The position numbers and the translations under genes were made by a program. Of a stretch of 64,000 bases of DNA, positions 25,746-35,919 are shown piece after piece. The stretch comes from JAPKYZ01 sp033763835 (GTDB lineage Bacteria; Acidobacteriota; Terriglobia; Bryobacterales; Bryobacteraceae): NCBI GenBank assembly GCA_033763835.1, contig JANRJS010000017.1, positions 124,001 to 188,000 on the forward strand. Direction: 5' to 3'. Every line of letters starts with the position of its first letter. Position 1 is the stretch's first letter. The notes under the pieces were generated by a model. The model did no database searches. It saw nothing but the letters and a program-made list of their open reading frames with translations, and was not told the origin of the DNA.

Positions 25746-26893
25746 ACTTTCCCGATTCCGTCGAGTTCCTTTACGCGCTTGGTAACGAAGCGAAGACCCT
25801 GCACTTGGGGCTGGAGCGCATGCATGAAATCGCGGCGCGATTGGGCAATCCCGAGCGGTCTCTGAAGTTCGTCCATGTCGCGGGGACCAATGGTAAAGGC
25901 AGCGTCTGCGCGATGATCGAGAGCGGTCTGCGCGGCGCGGGGCACTCGACCGGCCTTTACACCTCGCCGCATCTTGTCTCCCCGACGGAACGCATCCAGA
26001 TCGAGGGCGAACCGGTGTCCGAAGCGGAGTTCGCGCGCGCGTTCAACGTCGTGCACGAGGCCGCGCGCGGCATGGAACAACATCCGACCTACTTCGAAAC
26101 GGTCACCGCGATGGCGCTCTTCCTCTTCGCCGAACGGCGCGTCGATTGGGTGGTTTGGGAGGTCGGCCTCGGCGGGCGGCTGGATGCGACAAACATCGTC
26201 ACACCCGCGCTCTGCGTCATCACGCCCATCAGTCTTGACCACCAGTCTTACCTCGGCGATACGGTGTCGAAGATCGCCACGGAGAAGGCCGGCATCTTGA
26301 AACCGGGAGTGCCGGCCGTTATCGCGGAACAGACGCCGGACGCGATGCGCGAAATCGAGGCGCGAGGCGTGCCGCTTTACCATTCCCGCGACGCCCGCGA
26401 GTTTCCGCCGCCACTGCTCGGCAAGCACCAAGTCGAGAACACGCGGACGGCGGTGCGGGCGCTCGAAGTCCTTGGCGTCGATCCCGCCGGTATCGCCGGG
26501 ACCAAGTGGCCCGGGCGGCTCGAACTCGTCCGGCGCTCGCCGGACACTTACCTCGACGGCGCGCACAACTTGGCGGGAGCGGCGGCGTTGGCCGAGTTCA
26601 TCCACAACATAAAGGGGGCGCGGCGCGTTTGGATGGTCTTCGGCGTAATGCGCGATAAACCGATCGAACAAATCGGCGAGCTTTTGTTTCCGCTGGCGGA
26701 CGAGTTAATCCTCGTCACTCCGCACTCGCCGCGCGCCCGCGATGCGTCCGAAATCCCCGCGCCCCACGCCCGCATCGCGGCGAGCGTGCCGGAAGCCCTC
26801 GCCATGACCCACGCCGCCGCGCCCAGCGATCTCATCTTCATTACCGGATCGCTCTACTTGATTGGCGAAGCTCGGCCACTGCTGGTGTCATAA
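25742..26893 (+). CDS. folC: Folylpolyglutamate / dihydrofolate synthase
   Basis: The start is GTG 25742, overlapping the previous stop as GTGA; a longer upstream reading of this frame lies inside the previous gene. 383 aa. The Mur-ligase-type ATP loop is HVAGTNGKGSVCAMIESGLR (~45-64), followed by YTSPHLVSPTERIQIEGEPV, VGLGGRLDATNIV and LDHQSYLGDTVSKIATEKAG, then the C-terminal domain (KWPGRLELVRRSPDTYLDGA, HN). It adds glutamate to folates and, in bifunctional members, also makes dihydrofolate. No accD or other usual partner is next to it. Confidence 0.93.
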   Translation: MNFPDSVEFLYALGNEAKTLHLGLERMHEIAARLGNPERSLKFVHVAGTNGKGSVCAMIESGLRGAGHSTGLYTSPHLVSPTERIQIEGEPVSEAEFARAFNVVHEAARGMEQHPTYFETVTAMALFLFAERRVDWVVWEVGLGGRLDATNIVTPALCVITPISLDHQSYLGDTVSKIATEKAGILKPGVPAVIAEQTPDAMREIEARGVPLYHSRDAREFPPPLLGKHQVENTRTAVRALEVLGVDPAGIAGTKWPGRLELVRRSPDTYLDGAHNLAGAAALAEFIHNIKGARRVWMVFGVMRDKPIEQIGELLFPLADELILVTPHSPRARDASEIPAPHARIAASVPEALAMTHAAAPSDLIFITGSLYLIGEARPLLVS

Positions 26894-26903
26894 AGCTCTA
26901 CCC

Positions 26904-27641
26904 ATGAAGTACGGCTTCGAATGGTCGTTTAGCTTCTTCCGGTCGGTGCTCTTCATCGCCCCGTCCATCGTGCTCGCGACGGCGTTCTGGGGATTTCTCA
27001 GCCTGCTGGTCTCCTACTTCGATTCGGGCGGCCGGAAGCAAGCCTGGATGGCGCGGCAATGGGCGCGAACGCTGCTCTTCGTTTCGGGCACGCGCGTCAC
27101 CGTACGCGGTCTTGAAAAACTTGCGCCCGGCCAAAACTACATCTTCGTCTCGAACCACCGCAGCTACATGGACACGCCCGTCGTGCTGGCTTCGATCCCG
27201 GTGGCGTTCCGGTTCATGGCGAAGGCCGGCTTGTTTAAGATCCCGCTGCTTGGCGGGCACTTGGAACGCGCGGGGCACATTCCGGTGCCGCTCGATAAGC
27301 CGCGCGAGGCGGTGCGCAGCATGACTGAAGCCGGCCGCGTGATCGCGGAGCGCCGCATCTCGGTCCTCGTGTTCCCGGAAGGCGGACGCACGATGGGCGA
27401 GATGGGAGAGTTTCGCGAGGGCGCGGCGTTCATCGCCATCAAGGGCGGCGTTCCCATCGTCCCCGTAGGCTTGACCGGTACGTTCGAACTGCTGCCGATG
27501 CACTCTGTGCACGTGCGTCCGCGCCGCGTCGTCGTGTCGATCGGCGAGCCCATTTCGACCGCGGGAATCGATATCAAGGAGCGCGCGGCGCTTACCGCAC
27601 GTCTGCGCGACGAGGTAGCGCACCTTATACTGAACGCATGA
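26904..27641 (+). CDS. plsC: 1-acyl-sn-glycerol-3-phosphate acyltransferase
   Basis: The protein has 245 aa from ATG 26904. An N-terminal membrane helix (FFRSVLFIAPSIVLATAFWG) anchors it. The HX4D catalytic motif is NHRSYMD at 84-90 (His85, Asp90), the glycerol-phosphate-binding motif is VLVFPEGGRT near 155-163, and AFIAIKGGVPIVPVGLTG follows. It converts lysophosphatidate to phosphatidate at the inner membrane. It starts 10 nt after folC and overlaps the amidohydrolase gene as ATGA. Confidence 0.92.
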   Translation: MKYGFEWSFSFFRSVLFIAPSIVLATAFWGFLSLLVSYFDSGGRKQAWMARQWARTLLFVSGTRVTVRGLEKLAPGQNYIFVSNHRSYMDTPVVLASIPVAFRFMAKAGLFKIPLLGGHLERAGHIPVPLDKPREAVRSMTEAGRVIAERRISVLVFPEGGRTMGEMGEFREGAAFIAIKGGVPIVPVGLTGTFELLPMHSVHVRPRRVVVSIGEPISTAGIDIKERAALTARLRDEVAHLILNA

Positions 27642-28759
27642 TTTCCCGCCGCGCCCTGATGGGCCTGCTGCCCGCCGGTCTCGCCGCTCAACAACCTCCG
27701 CCCCGGGAACGCGACCGCCAGCCCGCACCCCACGCGCCGATGTCGTTCGAAGAGTACGAGCCGAAATCGTCTCTCGTAGTTCCGCAGCATATTGTCAAGC
27801 GCGCGAAGTTTCCCTTTGTCGATATGCACAATCACCAATCGGCGTTTCGCGGGGACGACGCCGACAAGCTGGTGAAAGAGATGGACGCGCTCAATATGCA
27901 GGTGATGGTCAACCTGTCGGGCAGCTACGGCGACGCATTCAAGAAATCCTACGACGCCTTTAAGGGCAAGCACCCGAAACGCTTCGTCGTGTTCGCGAAT
28001 TTCACGTTCCGCGACATCGACGCGCCAGACTATCCCGAACGTGTCGCCAAGCAACTCGAAGACGACATCAAGTACGGCGCGCAAGGCTTGAAGATTTTCA
28101 AGAACTTCGGCATGGACCTAAAGGACGCGAAAGGCGAGCGCGTGCACGTGGACGACCCGCGTTACGACAAGGCGTTTCAGGTGCTCGCCAAATATAACGC
28201 GCCGTGCTTCATCCACACCGCCGAGCCGAAGCAGTTTTTCGAACCGGTAGACAAGTACAACGAGCGTTGGCTGGAACTGGTCACGATTCCCGGACGCCGC
28301 CGCCCGCCGGATAAGTACGCGAGTTGGGAAACGATGATGGCCGAGCAACACAACCTGTTCCGCCGCCACAAGAACGTCAACTTCATTAACGCCCACTTGG
28401 GCTGGCTGGGCGGCGATCTCGCGAAACTCGGCAAGCTGATGGACGAGATGCCGAACATGTACACCGAGATCGGGGCCGTGCTGGCCGAACTCGGGCGTCA
28501 GCCGCGATTCGCGCGCCAGTGGTTTATCCGCTATCAGGACCGCGTGTTGATGGGCAAGGATACCTGGGCGCCCGAGGAGTATCACACGTACTTCCGTGTT
28601 CTCGAAACGGCGGACGAGTATTTCGAGTACTACCGCAAGCGCCACGCGTTCTGGCGCATGTATGGGCTCGATCTTCCGGACGAAGTGTTGAAGAAGGTGT
28701 ACTACAAGAACGCACTCAAGCTGGTCAAGGGCATCGACCCATCGCCGTTTCCGAAGTAA
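27638..28759 (+). CDS. Exported amidohydrolase-2 family protein
   Basis: The protein has 373 aa. A twin-Arg-like start (MISRRALMGLLPAGLAAQQ) suggests export. A TIM-barrel amidohydrolase follows: metal motif FVDMHNHQSAFRGDD, then GLKIFKNFGMD, NAPCFIHTAEPKQFF, NFINAHLGWLGGDLAKLGKL and LMGKDTWAPEEYHTYFRVLE. The substrate is unknown; relatives act on C-N or C-C bonds in cyclic acids. It overlaps plsC as ATGA, yet TATACT sits 6 nt before the ATG, so it may also have its own promoter inside plsC. Confidence 0.82.
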   Translation: MISRRALMGLLPAGLAAQQPPPRERDRQPAPHAPMSFEEYEPKSSLVVPQHIVKRAKFPFVDMHNHQSAFRGDDADKLVKEMDALNMQVMVNLSGSYGDAFKKSYDAFKGKHPKRFVVFANFTFRDIDAPDYPERVAKQLEDDIKYGAQGLKIFKNFGMDLKDAKGERVHVDDPRYDKAFQVLAKYNAPCFIHTAEPKQFFEPVDKYNERWLELVTIPGRRRPPDKYASWETMMAEQHNLFRRHKNVNFINAHLGWLGGDLAKLGKLMDEMPNMYTEIGAVLAELGRQPRFARQWFIRYQDRVLMGKDTWAPEEYHTYFRVLETADEYFEYYRKRHAFWRMYGLDLPDEVLKKVYYKNALKLVKGIDPSPFPK

Positions 28760-28776
28760 GCCGGGCGCGCTTGCTG

Positions 28777-29724
28777 CTACGCCGGGATGCCGTACACGCG
28801 GTGAGCGTTGGCCCAGACCAGTTTTCGGAAAACCTCCGGCGTCGTCGCGCCCTTCAGCACTTTCAGCGTGGCACGCGCCACGCACTGGCCCGCCAGCCGC
28901 GCCGCCGCCGGATTATTGCGCTGACCGATTCCCGAACCTTTTCCGTCGGCGCAAGAGCAGTCGCTACCGAACATCAGTTTGTCCTGGTGGCGCTTGAGAA
29001 ATCCGGCGGTGAACTCCGCGTCGCGCGACAGGGCGTTGTTGCCCGAGTTCGCCGAAAGGTCGCCGAACAGATTCGGATAGTCGCCCAACAGCTTGTCCGT
29101 CACGCCGCCCTTAGTCACCGGTCCCGTGGGGTAAGCGGCTTCATTCGCGTACTTAGCGTCCACGTTCGCCCAAAACGCGTCGGCGTGCCCCACGAACTTC
29201 GTTTTCGGATACGCCTTCAAGACCGCCTCGAAGTTCTTGAAGCCGGTGGCGAAAACGCCTTCGCCCTCAAAATGCGGCACCTCTTGGAAGTGGACGAGAA
29301 TCGGGACGTTCATCTCCGCCGCCAGCGAATACAGCCGCCGCAACTCCGGTCCGTTCGCCGCAACGTGCGCCTTCAACTCGCCCAGTCCAATCGCGCCTTG
29401 CTTCACCGCGCTTCGCAAAGTGCCTTCGGCTTCAGGTTGCGTGATGTCCGTGGCCGCCGACCAAACGAAGCGTCCGGGATACTTCGCCATGACGGGCTTT
29501 ACCCGTTCGTAGCCGTCGCTGCGAGCCAACAGAATCGCCTTTTGCACGCCGCATCCGTCGATGTGCTTAATGTTCGCGTCGATATCCTCTTGCGGCGACT
29601 GCCGTAAGTCGCGCCGCATGTGCAGGTGGATATCGATCACCGGCGCTCCCCACTCGCTGGTCTGCGCTTGCGCGGACCGAATCGCCATCCCCGCGGCCGC
29701 CCCTAGAAACGTTCGCCTATTCAT
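28777..29724 (-). CDS. Exported amidohydrolase-2 family protein (second copy, opposite strand)
   Basis: The protein has 315 aa. I chose ATG 29724 (MNRRTFLGAAAGMAIRSAQA, a Tat-like signal), with TAAGAT 7 nt upstream. The barrel motifs are VIDIHLHMRRDL, GAIGLGELKAHVA, MNVPILVHFQEVPHFEGEGV, TKFVGHADAFWANVDAKYAN and KLMFGSDCSCADGKGS; the last includes an unusual SDCSCAD. It is convergent with the plus-strand amidohydrolase (17-nt gap) but not closely similar to it. Substrate unknown. Confidence 0.82.
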   Translation of the reverse strand: MNRRTFLGAAAGMAIRSAQAQTSEWGAPVIDIHLHMRRDLRQSPQEDIDANIKHIDGCGVQKAILLARSDGYERVKPVMAKYPGRFVWSAATDITQPEAEGTLRSAVKQGAIGLGELKAHVAANGPELRRLYSLAAEMNVPILVHFQEVPHFEGEGVFATGFKNFEAVLKAYPKTKFVGHADAFWANVDAKYANEAAYPTGPVTKGGVTDKLLGDYPNLFGDLSANSGNNALSRDAEFTAGFLKRHQDKLMFGSDCSCADGKGSGIGQRNNPAAARLAGQCVARATLKVLKGATTPEVFRKLVWANAHRVYGIPA

Positions 29725-29791
29725 GGCACACATCTTATTCCACGATTCGGCCGGCCGCTTCTTTGTCCCGCAAAGCGCTATGCTGGAGGAG

Positions 29792-30379
29792 ATGCAGCCG
29801 AGCGTTAAAGTCAGGCCGATCGCGAACCATGCGCTCGACAACCTGCGCTTCATTCGCGAAACGATGGAGCGCTCGTCGTCGTTCACGGCCGTTCCAGGAT
29901 GGGCCGGAGTGGCGATGGGCGTAACGGCCTTGATCGCGGCTTGGTTCGCGGCGCGGCAACCGGATCGCGAATTGTGGCTCGCGACCTGGCTGGGCGAAGG
30001 AATGCTAGCGATCGCCATCGGCGCCGGTGGGGTGTTCGCCAAAGCCACCCGAATCGGGCAATCGCTTACCGCCGCCCCGGCGCGGAAGTTCGCCCTGAGT
30101 TTCGCGCCGCCGGTATTGGTAGGCGCATTGTTGACCGTCGCGCTGTGGCGCGCGGGGATGGCGCAACTGCTGCCCGGCCTCTGGCTCATGCTCTATGGCA
30201 CGGCCGTGATCACCGGCGGAGCGTATTCCGTGCGCGCGATTCCCGCGATGGGCGCGGTGTTTGTAGCGCTCGGCGCGGCGGCGCTATTCGTTCCGGCGGG
30301 CGACCTGTTTCTCGCGCTGGGATTCGGGGCCACGCATATCGTTTTCGGATTCCTGGTCGCAAGGAGGCATGGTGGCTAA
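29792..30379 (+). CDS. Membrane protein of unknown function, co-transcribed with an HTH regulator
   Basis: The protein has 195 aa. Start 29792 or the in-frame ATG 29780; I prefer 29792 because TATGCT (29779-29784) lies 7 nt before it. A ~45-residue cytoplasmic N-terminus (NHALDNLRFIRETMERSSSF) precedes several membrane helices (WAGVAMGVTALIAAWFAARQ; FAPPVLVGALLTVALWR; LPGLWLMLYGTAVITGGAYS; VFVALGAAALFVPAG). It overlaps the winged-helix gene by 11 nt, an arrangement repeated in other Acidobacteriota. The function may be to sense something for that regulator; this is not shown. Confidence 0.75.
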   Translation: MQPSVKVRPIANHALDNLRFIRETMERSSSFTAVPGWAGVAMGVTALIAAWFAARQPDRELWLATWLGEGMLAIAIGAGGVFAKATRIGQSLTAAPARKFALSFAPPVLVGALLTVALWRAGMAQLLPGLWLMLYGTAVITGGAYSVRAIPAMGAVFVALGAAALFVPAGDLFLALGFGATHIVFGFLVARRHGG

Positions 30380-30731
30380 ATCGAACGCTCTTCGCCGCAC
30401 CGAGTCCCTACCGGTGGCGGAACCGAAACCGAGTCCTCTGGAGCTGGATCGCCTGATTCACGAGCGCGTGCGCCTAGGCATCGTCAGCGCGCTGGCGGCG
30501 TCGGAGGCGATGACATTCAACGAACTCAAGCGACTGCTTGAACTCACCGACGGCAACTTGAGCGTGCACGCGCGAAAGCTAGAGGACGCAGGCTACGTTT
30601 CGTGCCTTAAGTCGATCGAGAATCGCGTGCCGCGCACGGAGTATCGCATCACCGCGACCGGGCGGCGCGCCTTCGAGAAGTATTTGAAGCACATGGAAGC
30701 GCTGATCGGATCGATGAAAGCGCAGTCCTAG
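30369..30731 (+). CDS. Winged-helix transcriptional regulator (HTH_27 / MarR-like)
   Basis: The protein has 120 aa. It starts at ATG 30369 (or GTG 30372) just after AAGGAGG. Core: RLIHERVRLGIVSALAASEA, MTFNELKRLLELTDGNLSVH, ARKLEDAGYVSCLKSIENRV, PRTEYRITATGRRAFEKYLK. This is the DNA-binding domain of small dimeric regulators that recognise promoters of neighbouring transport or stress genes. It is convergent with the ADOP permease (5-nt gap); PadR/MarR-type genes commonly sit next to such permeases. Confidence 0.88.
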   Translation: MVAKSNALRRTESLPVAEPKPSPLELDRLIHERVRLGIVSALAASEAMTFNELKRLLELTDGNLSVHARKLEDAGYVSCLKSIENRVPRTEYRITATGRRAFEKYLKHMEALIGSMKAQS

Positions 30732-30736
30732 GACGC

Positions 30737-33121
<2,385 letters not shown>

Positions 33122-33175
33122 GCCGCTTTGTACGCGCGAAGTCCGCTAAAGTTCCCGCCATGTACACTGTCGGGC

Positions 33176-33904
33176 ATGACTCGCCGCAGCCTTCTTACTT
33201 TGCCCGCCGGTTTCGCCGCCATGCAGGCCCAATCCTCAAAGCCCGCCATCCTCGAACTGCGCTACTTCTACTTGCGCAACACCACCGACGACATGCCCGG
33301 CCGCCTGAATGCGTTTCTCAAGGAGACCGATCTGCCGGGGTCGCAGAAAGCCGGAGCGTCGGCAGTGGCATATTTCGGCTCCAATCTCGCGCCGCGCGCG
33401 CCCTTTGTGCTCGCGGTGCGGAGTTGGGGATCGATGGAGGCGATCGCCGAGGCTCGGGTGAAAATCCCCACCCTCACCGGCGACCGTTTGCCGTATGTAC
33501 GGATGGAGACGCAAATCCTGGAAGCGTTCACAGGGATGCCCACCGTCGCCGTGAAGGCCGCGGAGAAACCGCGCGTGTTCGAGTTGCGCACTTACGAATC
33601 GAACGACAACCGCGCGCTACGTAAGAAGATCGGCATGTTCAACGACGGCGAGATCGCTATCTTCCGCAAGACGGGTCTCGACCCCGTGTTCTTCGGCGAG
33701 ATGGTTGCCGGCCCGAACCAGCCGTGCCTGGTCTACCTGCTCGCCTACGATTCCTTCGCCGCCCGCGAAGCGAATTGGGCGAAGTTCCTCGCCGACCCGG
33801 ATTGGCTGAAGCTGCGCGCCACACCCGGACTGTCCGACGGCGAAATCGTGTCGAATATTTCGAGCCTGTTCCTGCGCCCGCTGCCCTTCTCGCCGGTGCG
33901 GTAG
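33176..33904 (+). CDS. NIPSNAP family protein, exported
   Basis: The protein has 242 aa. I chose ATG 33176 (MTRRSLLTLPAGFAAMQAQS, a signal-type start) because TACACT (33163-33168) lies 7 nt upstream; an in-frame ATG at 33128 is less likely. Two NIPSNAP (dimeric alpha/beta-barrel) repeats are seen: ILELRYFYLRNTTDDMPGRL ... and VFELRTYESNDNRALRKKIG ... EIAIFRKTGLDPVFFGEMVA. Its 3' end is duplicated about 1.7 kb downstream as the remnant of a second copy. NIPSNAP proteins often occur as adjacent pairs in this group. Biochemical role unknown. Confidence 0.87.
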   Translation: MTRRSLLTLPAGFAAMQAQSSKPAILELRYFYLRNTTDDMPGRLNAFLKETDLPGSQKAGASAVAYFGSNLAPRAPFVLAVRSWGSMEAIAEARVKIPTLTGDRLPYVRMETQILEAFTGMPTVAVKAAEKPRVFELRTYESNDNRALRKKIGMFNDGEIAIFRKTGLDPVFFGEMVAGPNQPCLVYLLAYDSFAAREANWAKFLADPDWLKLRATPGLSDGEIVSNISSLFLRPLPFSPVR

Positions 33905-33909
33905 AGCGG
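33788..33909 (+). repeat. Direct repeat A: 3' end of the intact NIPSNAP gene
   Basis: Homologous to 35512-35627. Over the first 87 nt (33788-33874 against 35512-35598) I count 8 differences, every one a synonymous third-codon change. The copies end with the shared 12-mer GCGGTAGAGCGG containing the stop codon. Confidence 0.9.
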
Positions 33910-33912
33910 ACA

Positions 33913-35460
33913 TCATTCGCTTTTCGACCTCGACACATTCTCGAACGTATCGAGATCAAGTGTGAAATGCTTGCAGTGCGACACATAGTTTGAGGACCAA
34001 CTCCACATCGCCGCGTACAACTGCCGAAGCATCGGCCGCTGACTGCCGTCCTTTCTTTCTGTGTTTTGGCTCCCATATCGTCCTAATGTGCGCCCCCATC
34101 GCTCACCTTTCAAGGGGGATCCGCTCAGCGAGACTGATTTATAAACTTCTTCAAGCGCTTTGGCTCCCTTTACCCCACTGTAAGTAGCCTCCCGAATTGG
34201 GGCCCCCGAAAAGCCCATGGCTTCGTCCATCTGAGCTGCAAGCTCTACTAACTCCTCGATTGAAAAGTTCGCAAACTCGAAATCCGGCTCGTAGAGGGAA
34301 ACTCCTCCGACGAGATTTCCTTCCGAGATCTGGCGACGAACGAATCGCCGGTTTTCGTCAACGTCTCGGTCCAGCGAAATCATACTGAAGCGGCGTGCTT
34401 GGCGATCCTGACTCAGCAGAGCCTCCAACCTCATCGAAGTGCTCCCTTTGCGATTTGCGATCTCTCCACGAAGATTAATCAATTCGATTCCGTAGATTCC
34501 TGGCTCTTGCAAGACTTCCAGGAAGGCATAGTACTCGGTATCCCCTTCCACGTACCACCGAACGGAACTACCGGTAAACAGACCGAAACGGCGGGCTATG
34601 AAGGGCTTTGTCTTCATCGCGTCATCGAGCGGGCGCTCCGAGCCGAAAACTCTTTCTTTAGCTCCTGTGAACCATCCGTTCGAAACATCGTACTCCTCCG
34701 GCCAACGTTGATCGAATGCTTCTTCGAATCCAAGTCGAACCACCTCCGCCATGTGCCGCAGCCACATGGCTCCAGATAACTTCCCCCTCAAATTGCTTCG
34801 ACTGGACCAATCGCCGACCCGCAGCAGTACATATAGGCGGGAGTTCTCGTCAAGACGATGCGCGTCGAACAGTAAGCACTCATGGACACGCCTCCACAAT
34901 GCCGGATCTAGGTTTCGAACAACCGCACTACATCTCTTTCGGAAAGCTCGTCGTAACCGCGTCACTTCCTCCGCAGAAAGATAGGGAGAACCTCTCTCTT
35001 GACTAACGATTCTTGGCCAATAAATCGGTTCGAGGAGAGTCGCGAGGTCAACGACTCTATTCCATTCCGTCGCTAGCTTTCGGCATTCTTCCTCACTTGG
35101 TACGTGCTTAAGCGCCCAGGTCGCGACCCGTATGTAGCCCTCCGGGTTAAGGGAGGTGATCTTGGCAATCCTCAAGTCAAATCGATCCAACAGCCTGAGT
35201 ACTGGGAAGAACCGAAAAGGGTGGAAAAGAGGCGATCCGTCATCGCGATATTGATCGCAATCAAGCCAACCTCGCTTGACGAAGTCTCCTGGTTCGCCGT
35301 CAATAACTCCAGAAGCCGGAACCCCTCGCTCTTTGAGAAACCAAAGGAACTGAGACTCGCTCATCAATTCGTTTTGGCGTAAGTAGTAAAGCTGACTCCA
35401 GAGCTCGGCTTCTACGCGGATGTCGGGCAACCCTTCGTATTCCACGCTTAAAGATGGCAT
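33913..35460 (-). CDS. TOPRIM-like protein of unknown function, probable horizontally acquired gene
   Basis: The protein has 515 aa from ATG 35460. Residues 1-290 are a largely helical region with no family I recognise. Residues ~300-400 carry TOPRIM-like signatures: VEGDTE at 303-308, SLDRDVDE at 362-369 (DxD-type metal site) and EPDFEFANFS at 391-400. This spacing resembles the TOPRIM domains of OLD-type nucleases, without any ABC ATPase. DNA is visibly AT-richer than the neighbours (45% GC in line 34441-34500, 65% in 36841-36900). It lies antisense between an intact NIPSNAP gene (8-nt gap) and the 3' remnant of another. A nuclease-type defence role is a hypothesis. Confidence 0.65.
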   Translation of the reverse strand: MPSLSVEYEGLPDIRVEAELWSQLYYLRQNELMSESQFLWFLKERGVPASGVIDGEPGDFVKRGWLDCDQYRDDGSPLFHPFRFFPVLRLLDRFDLRIAKITSLNPEGYIRVATWALKHVPSEEECRKLATEWNRVVDLATLLEPIYWPRIVSQERGSPYLSAEEVTRLRRAFRKRCSAVVRNLDPALWRRVHECLLFDAHRLDENSRLYVLLRVGDWSSRSNLRGKLSGAMWLRHMAEVVRLGFEEAFDQRWPEEYDVSNGWFTGAKERVFGSERPLDDAMKTKPFIARRFGLFTGSSVRWYVEGDTEYYAFLEVLQEPGIYGIELINLRGEIANRKGSTSMRLEALLSQDRQARRFSMISLDRDVDENRRFVRRQISEGNLVGGVSLYEPDFEFANFSIEELVELAAQMDEAMGFSGAPIREATYSGVKGAKALEEVYKSVSLSGSPLKGERWGRTLGRYGSQNTERKDGSQRPMLRQLYAAMWSWSSNYVSHCKHFTLDLDTFENVSRSKSE

Positions 35461-35472
35461 ACGAGTTTTGAT

Positions 35473-35622
35473 TCCGGCCGTAATCGGTGGAAATACTTTG
35501 CCAGTTCACGTCTCGCCGACCCGGATTGGCTAAAGCTCCGCGCCACGCCGGGACTGTCGGACGGCGAGATCGTGTCGAACATTTCGAGCCTCTTCCTGGT
35601 ACCGTTTTCTCCGATGCGGTAG
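35473..35622 (+). pseudogene. 3' remnant of a second NIPSNAP gene
   Basis: In frame up to the TAG at 35620-35622 it reads NRWKYFASSRLADPDWLKLR then ATPGLSDGEIVSNISSLFLV and PFSPMR, matching the C-terminus of the intact NIPSNAP protein. No start codon or upstream NIPSNAP domain remains; the 5' side runs into the promoter region of the TOPRIM-like gene. Only synonymous changes separate the copies, so this was a functional paralogue before it was truncated. Confidence 0.85.
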
Positions 35623-35627
35623 AGCGG
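35512..35627 (+). repeat. Direct repeat B: counterpart of 33788-33909
   Basis: Second copy of the NIPSNAP 3' end. Compared with copy A it lacks 6 nt near the end (FLVPFSPMR versus FLRPLPFSPVR). Together A and B bracket the TOPRIM-like gene. Confidence 0.9.
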
Positions 35628-35660
35628 CTCGGAATGGCGGCGATTCGGTACGGAGGAACA

Positions 35661-35855
35661 ATGAAAGCTGAGTACGACTTCTCGAAAGGCGAGCGCGGAA
35701 AGTTTTTTCGCCCGAACGCGGAAATACGCCTGCCTATCTATCTCGACCCCGACGTGCAGCGTTATCTAGCGGAGAAGGCGGATGGCGAAGGCGTTCCCCT
35801 CGGGGATATGGTTAACGGTTTGTTGAAGCGCGTGATTGGCCAAACCGCGAAGTAG
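35661..35855 (+). CDS. Small ribbon-helix-helix antitoxin-like protein, no partner seen
   Basis: The protein has 64 aa with a good site, GGAGGA 5 nt before ATG 35661. It begins MKAEYDFSKGERGKFFRPNA, the opening seen in many BrnA/CopG-like antitoxins, then EIRLPIYLDPDVQRYLAEKA, a strand-helix-helix core. No toxin ORF lies next to it on either side. It may be a solitary regulator or a leftover of a module that was lost when the TOPRIM-like gene arrived. Confidence 0.75.
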   Translation: MKAEYDFSKGERGKFFRPNAEIRLPIYLDPDVQRYLAEKADGEGVPLGDMVNGLLKRVIGQTAK

Positions 35856-35896
35856 TTATCTCGGTCCCCATCCCGCCCAATCCATAAGACAATGGA

Positions 35897-35911
35897 GGGA
35901 GGAGTCCTCCC
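35897..35911 (+). promoter_or_regulatory. Hairpin just upstream of nadA
   Basis: GGGAGG-AGT-CCTCCC forms a 6-bp stem with a 3-nt loop ending 8 nt before the nadA ATG (35920). The 5' arm contains the only Shine-Dalgarno-like GGAGG, which would be hidden in the stem. It may tune translation; no known riboswitch fold is recognisable. Confidence 0.4.
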
Positions 35912-35919
35912 CCACTCGA

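Noticed and set aside
33913..35627. Composite transposon formed by the direct repeats
   Set aside because: The repeats are diverged NIPSNAP coding sequence with synonymous changes, not identical mobile-element ends, and no transposase lies between them.
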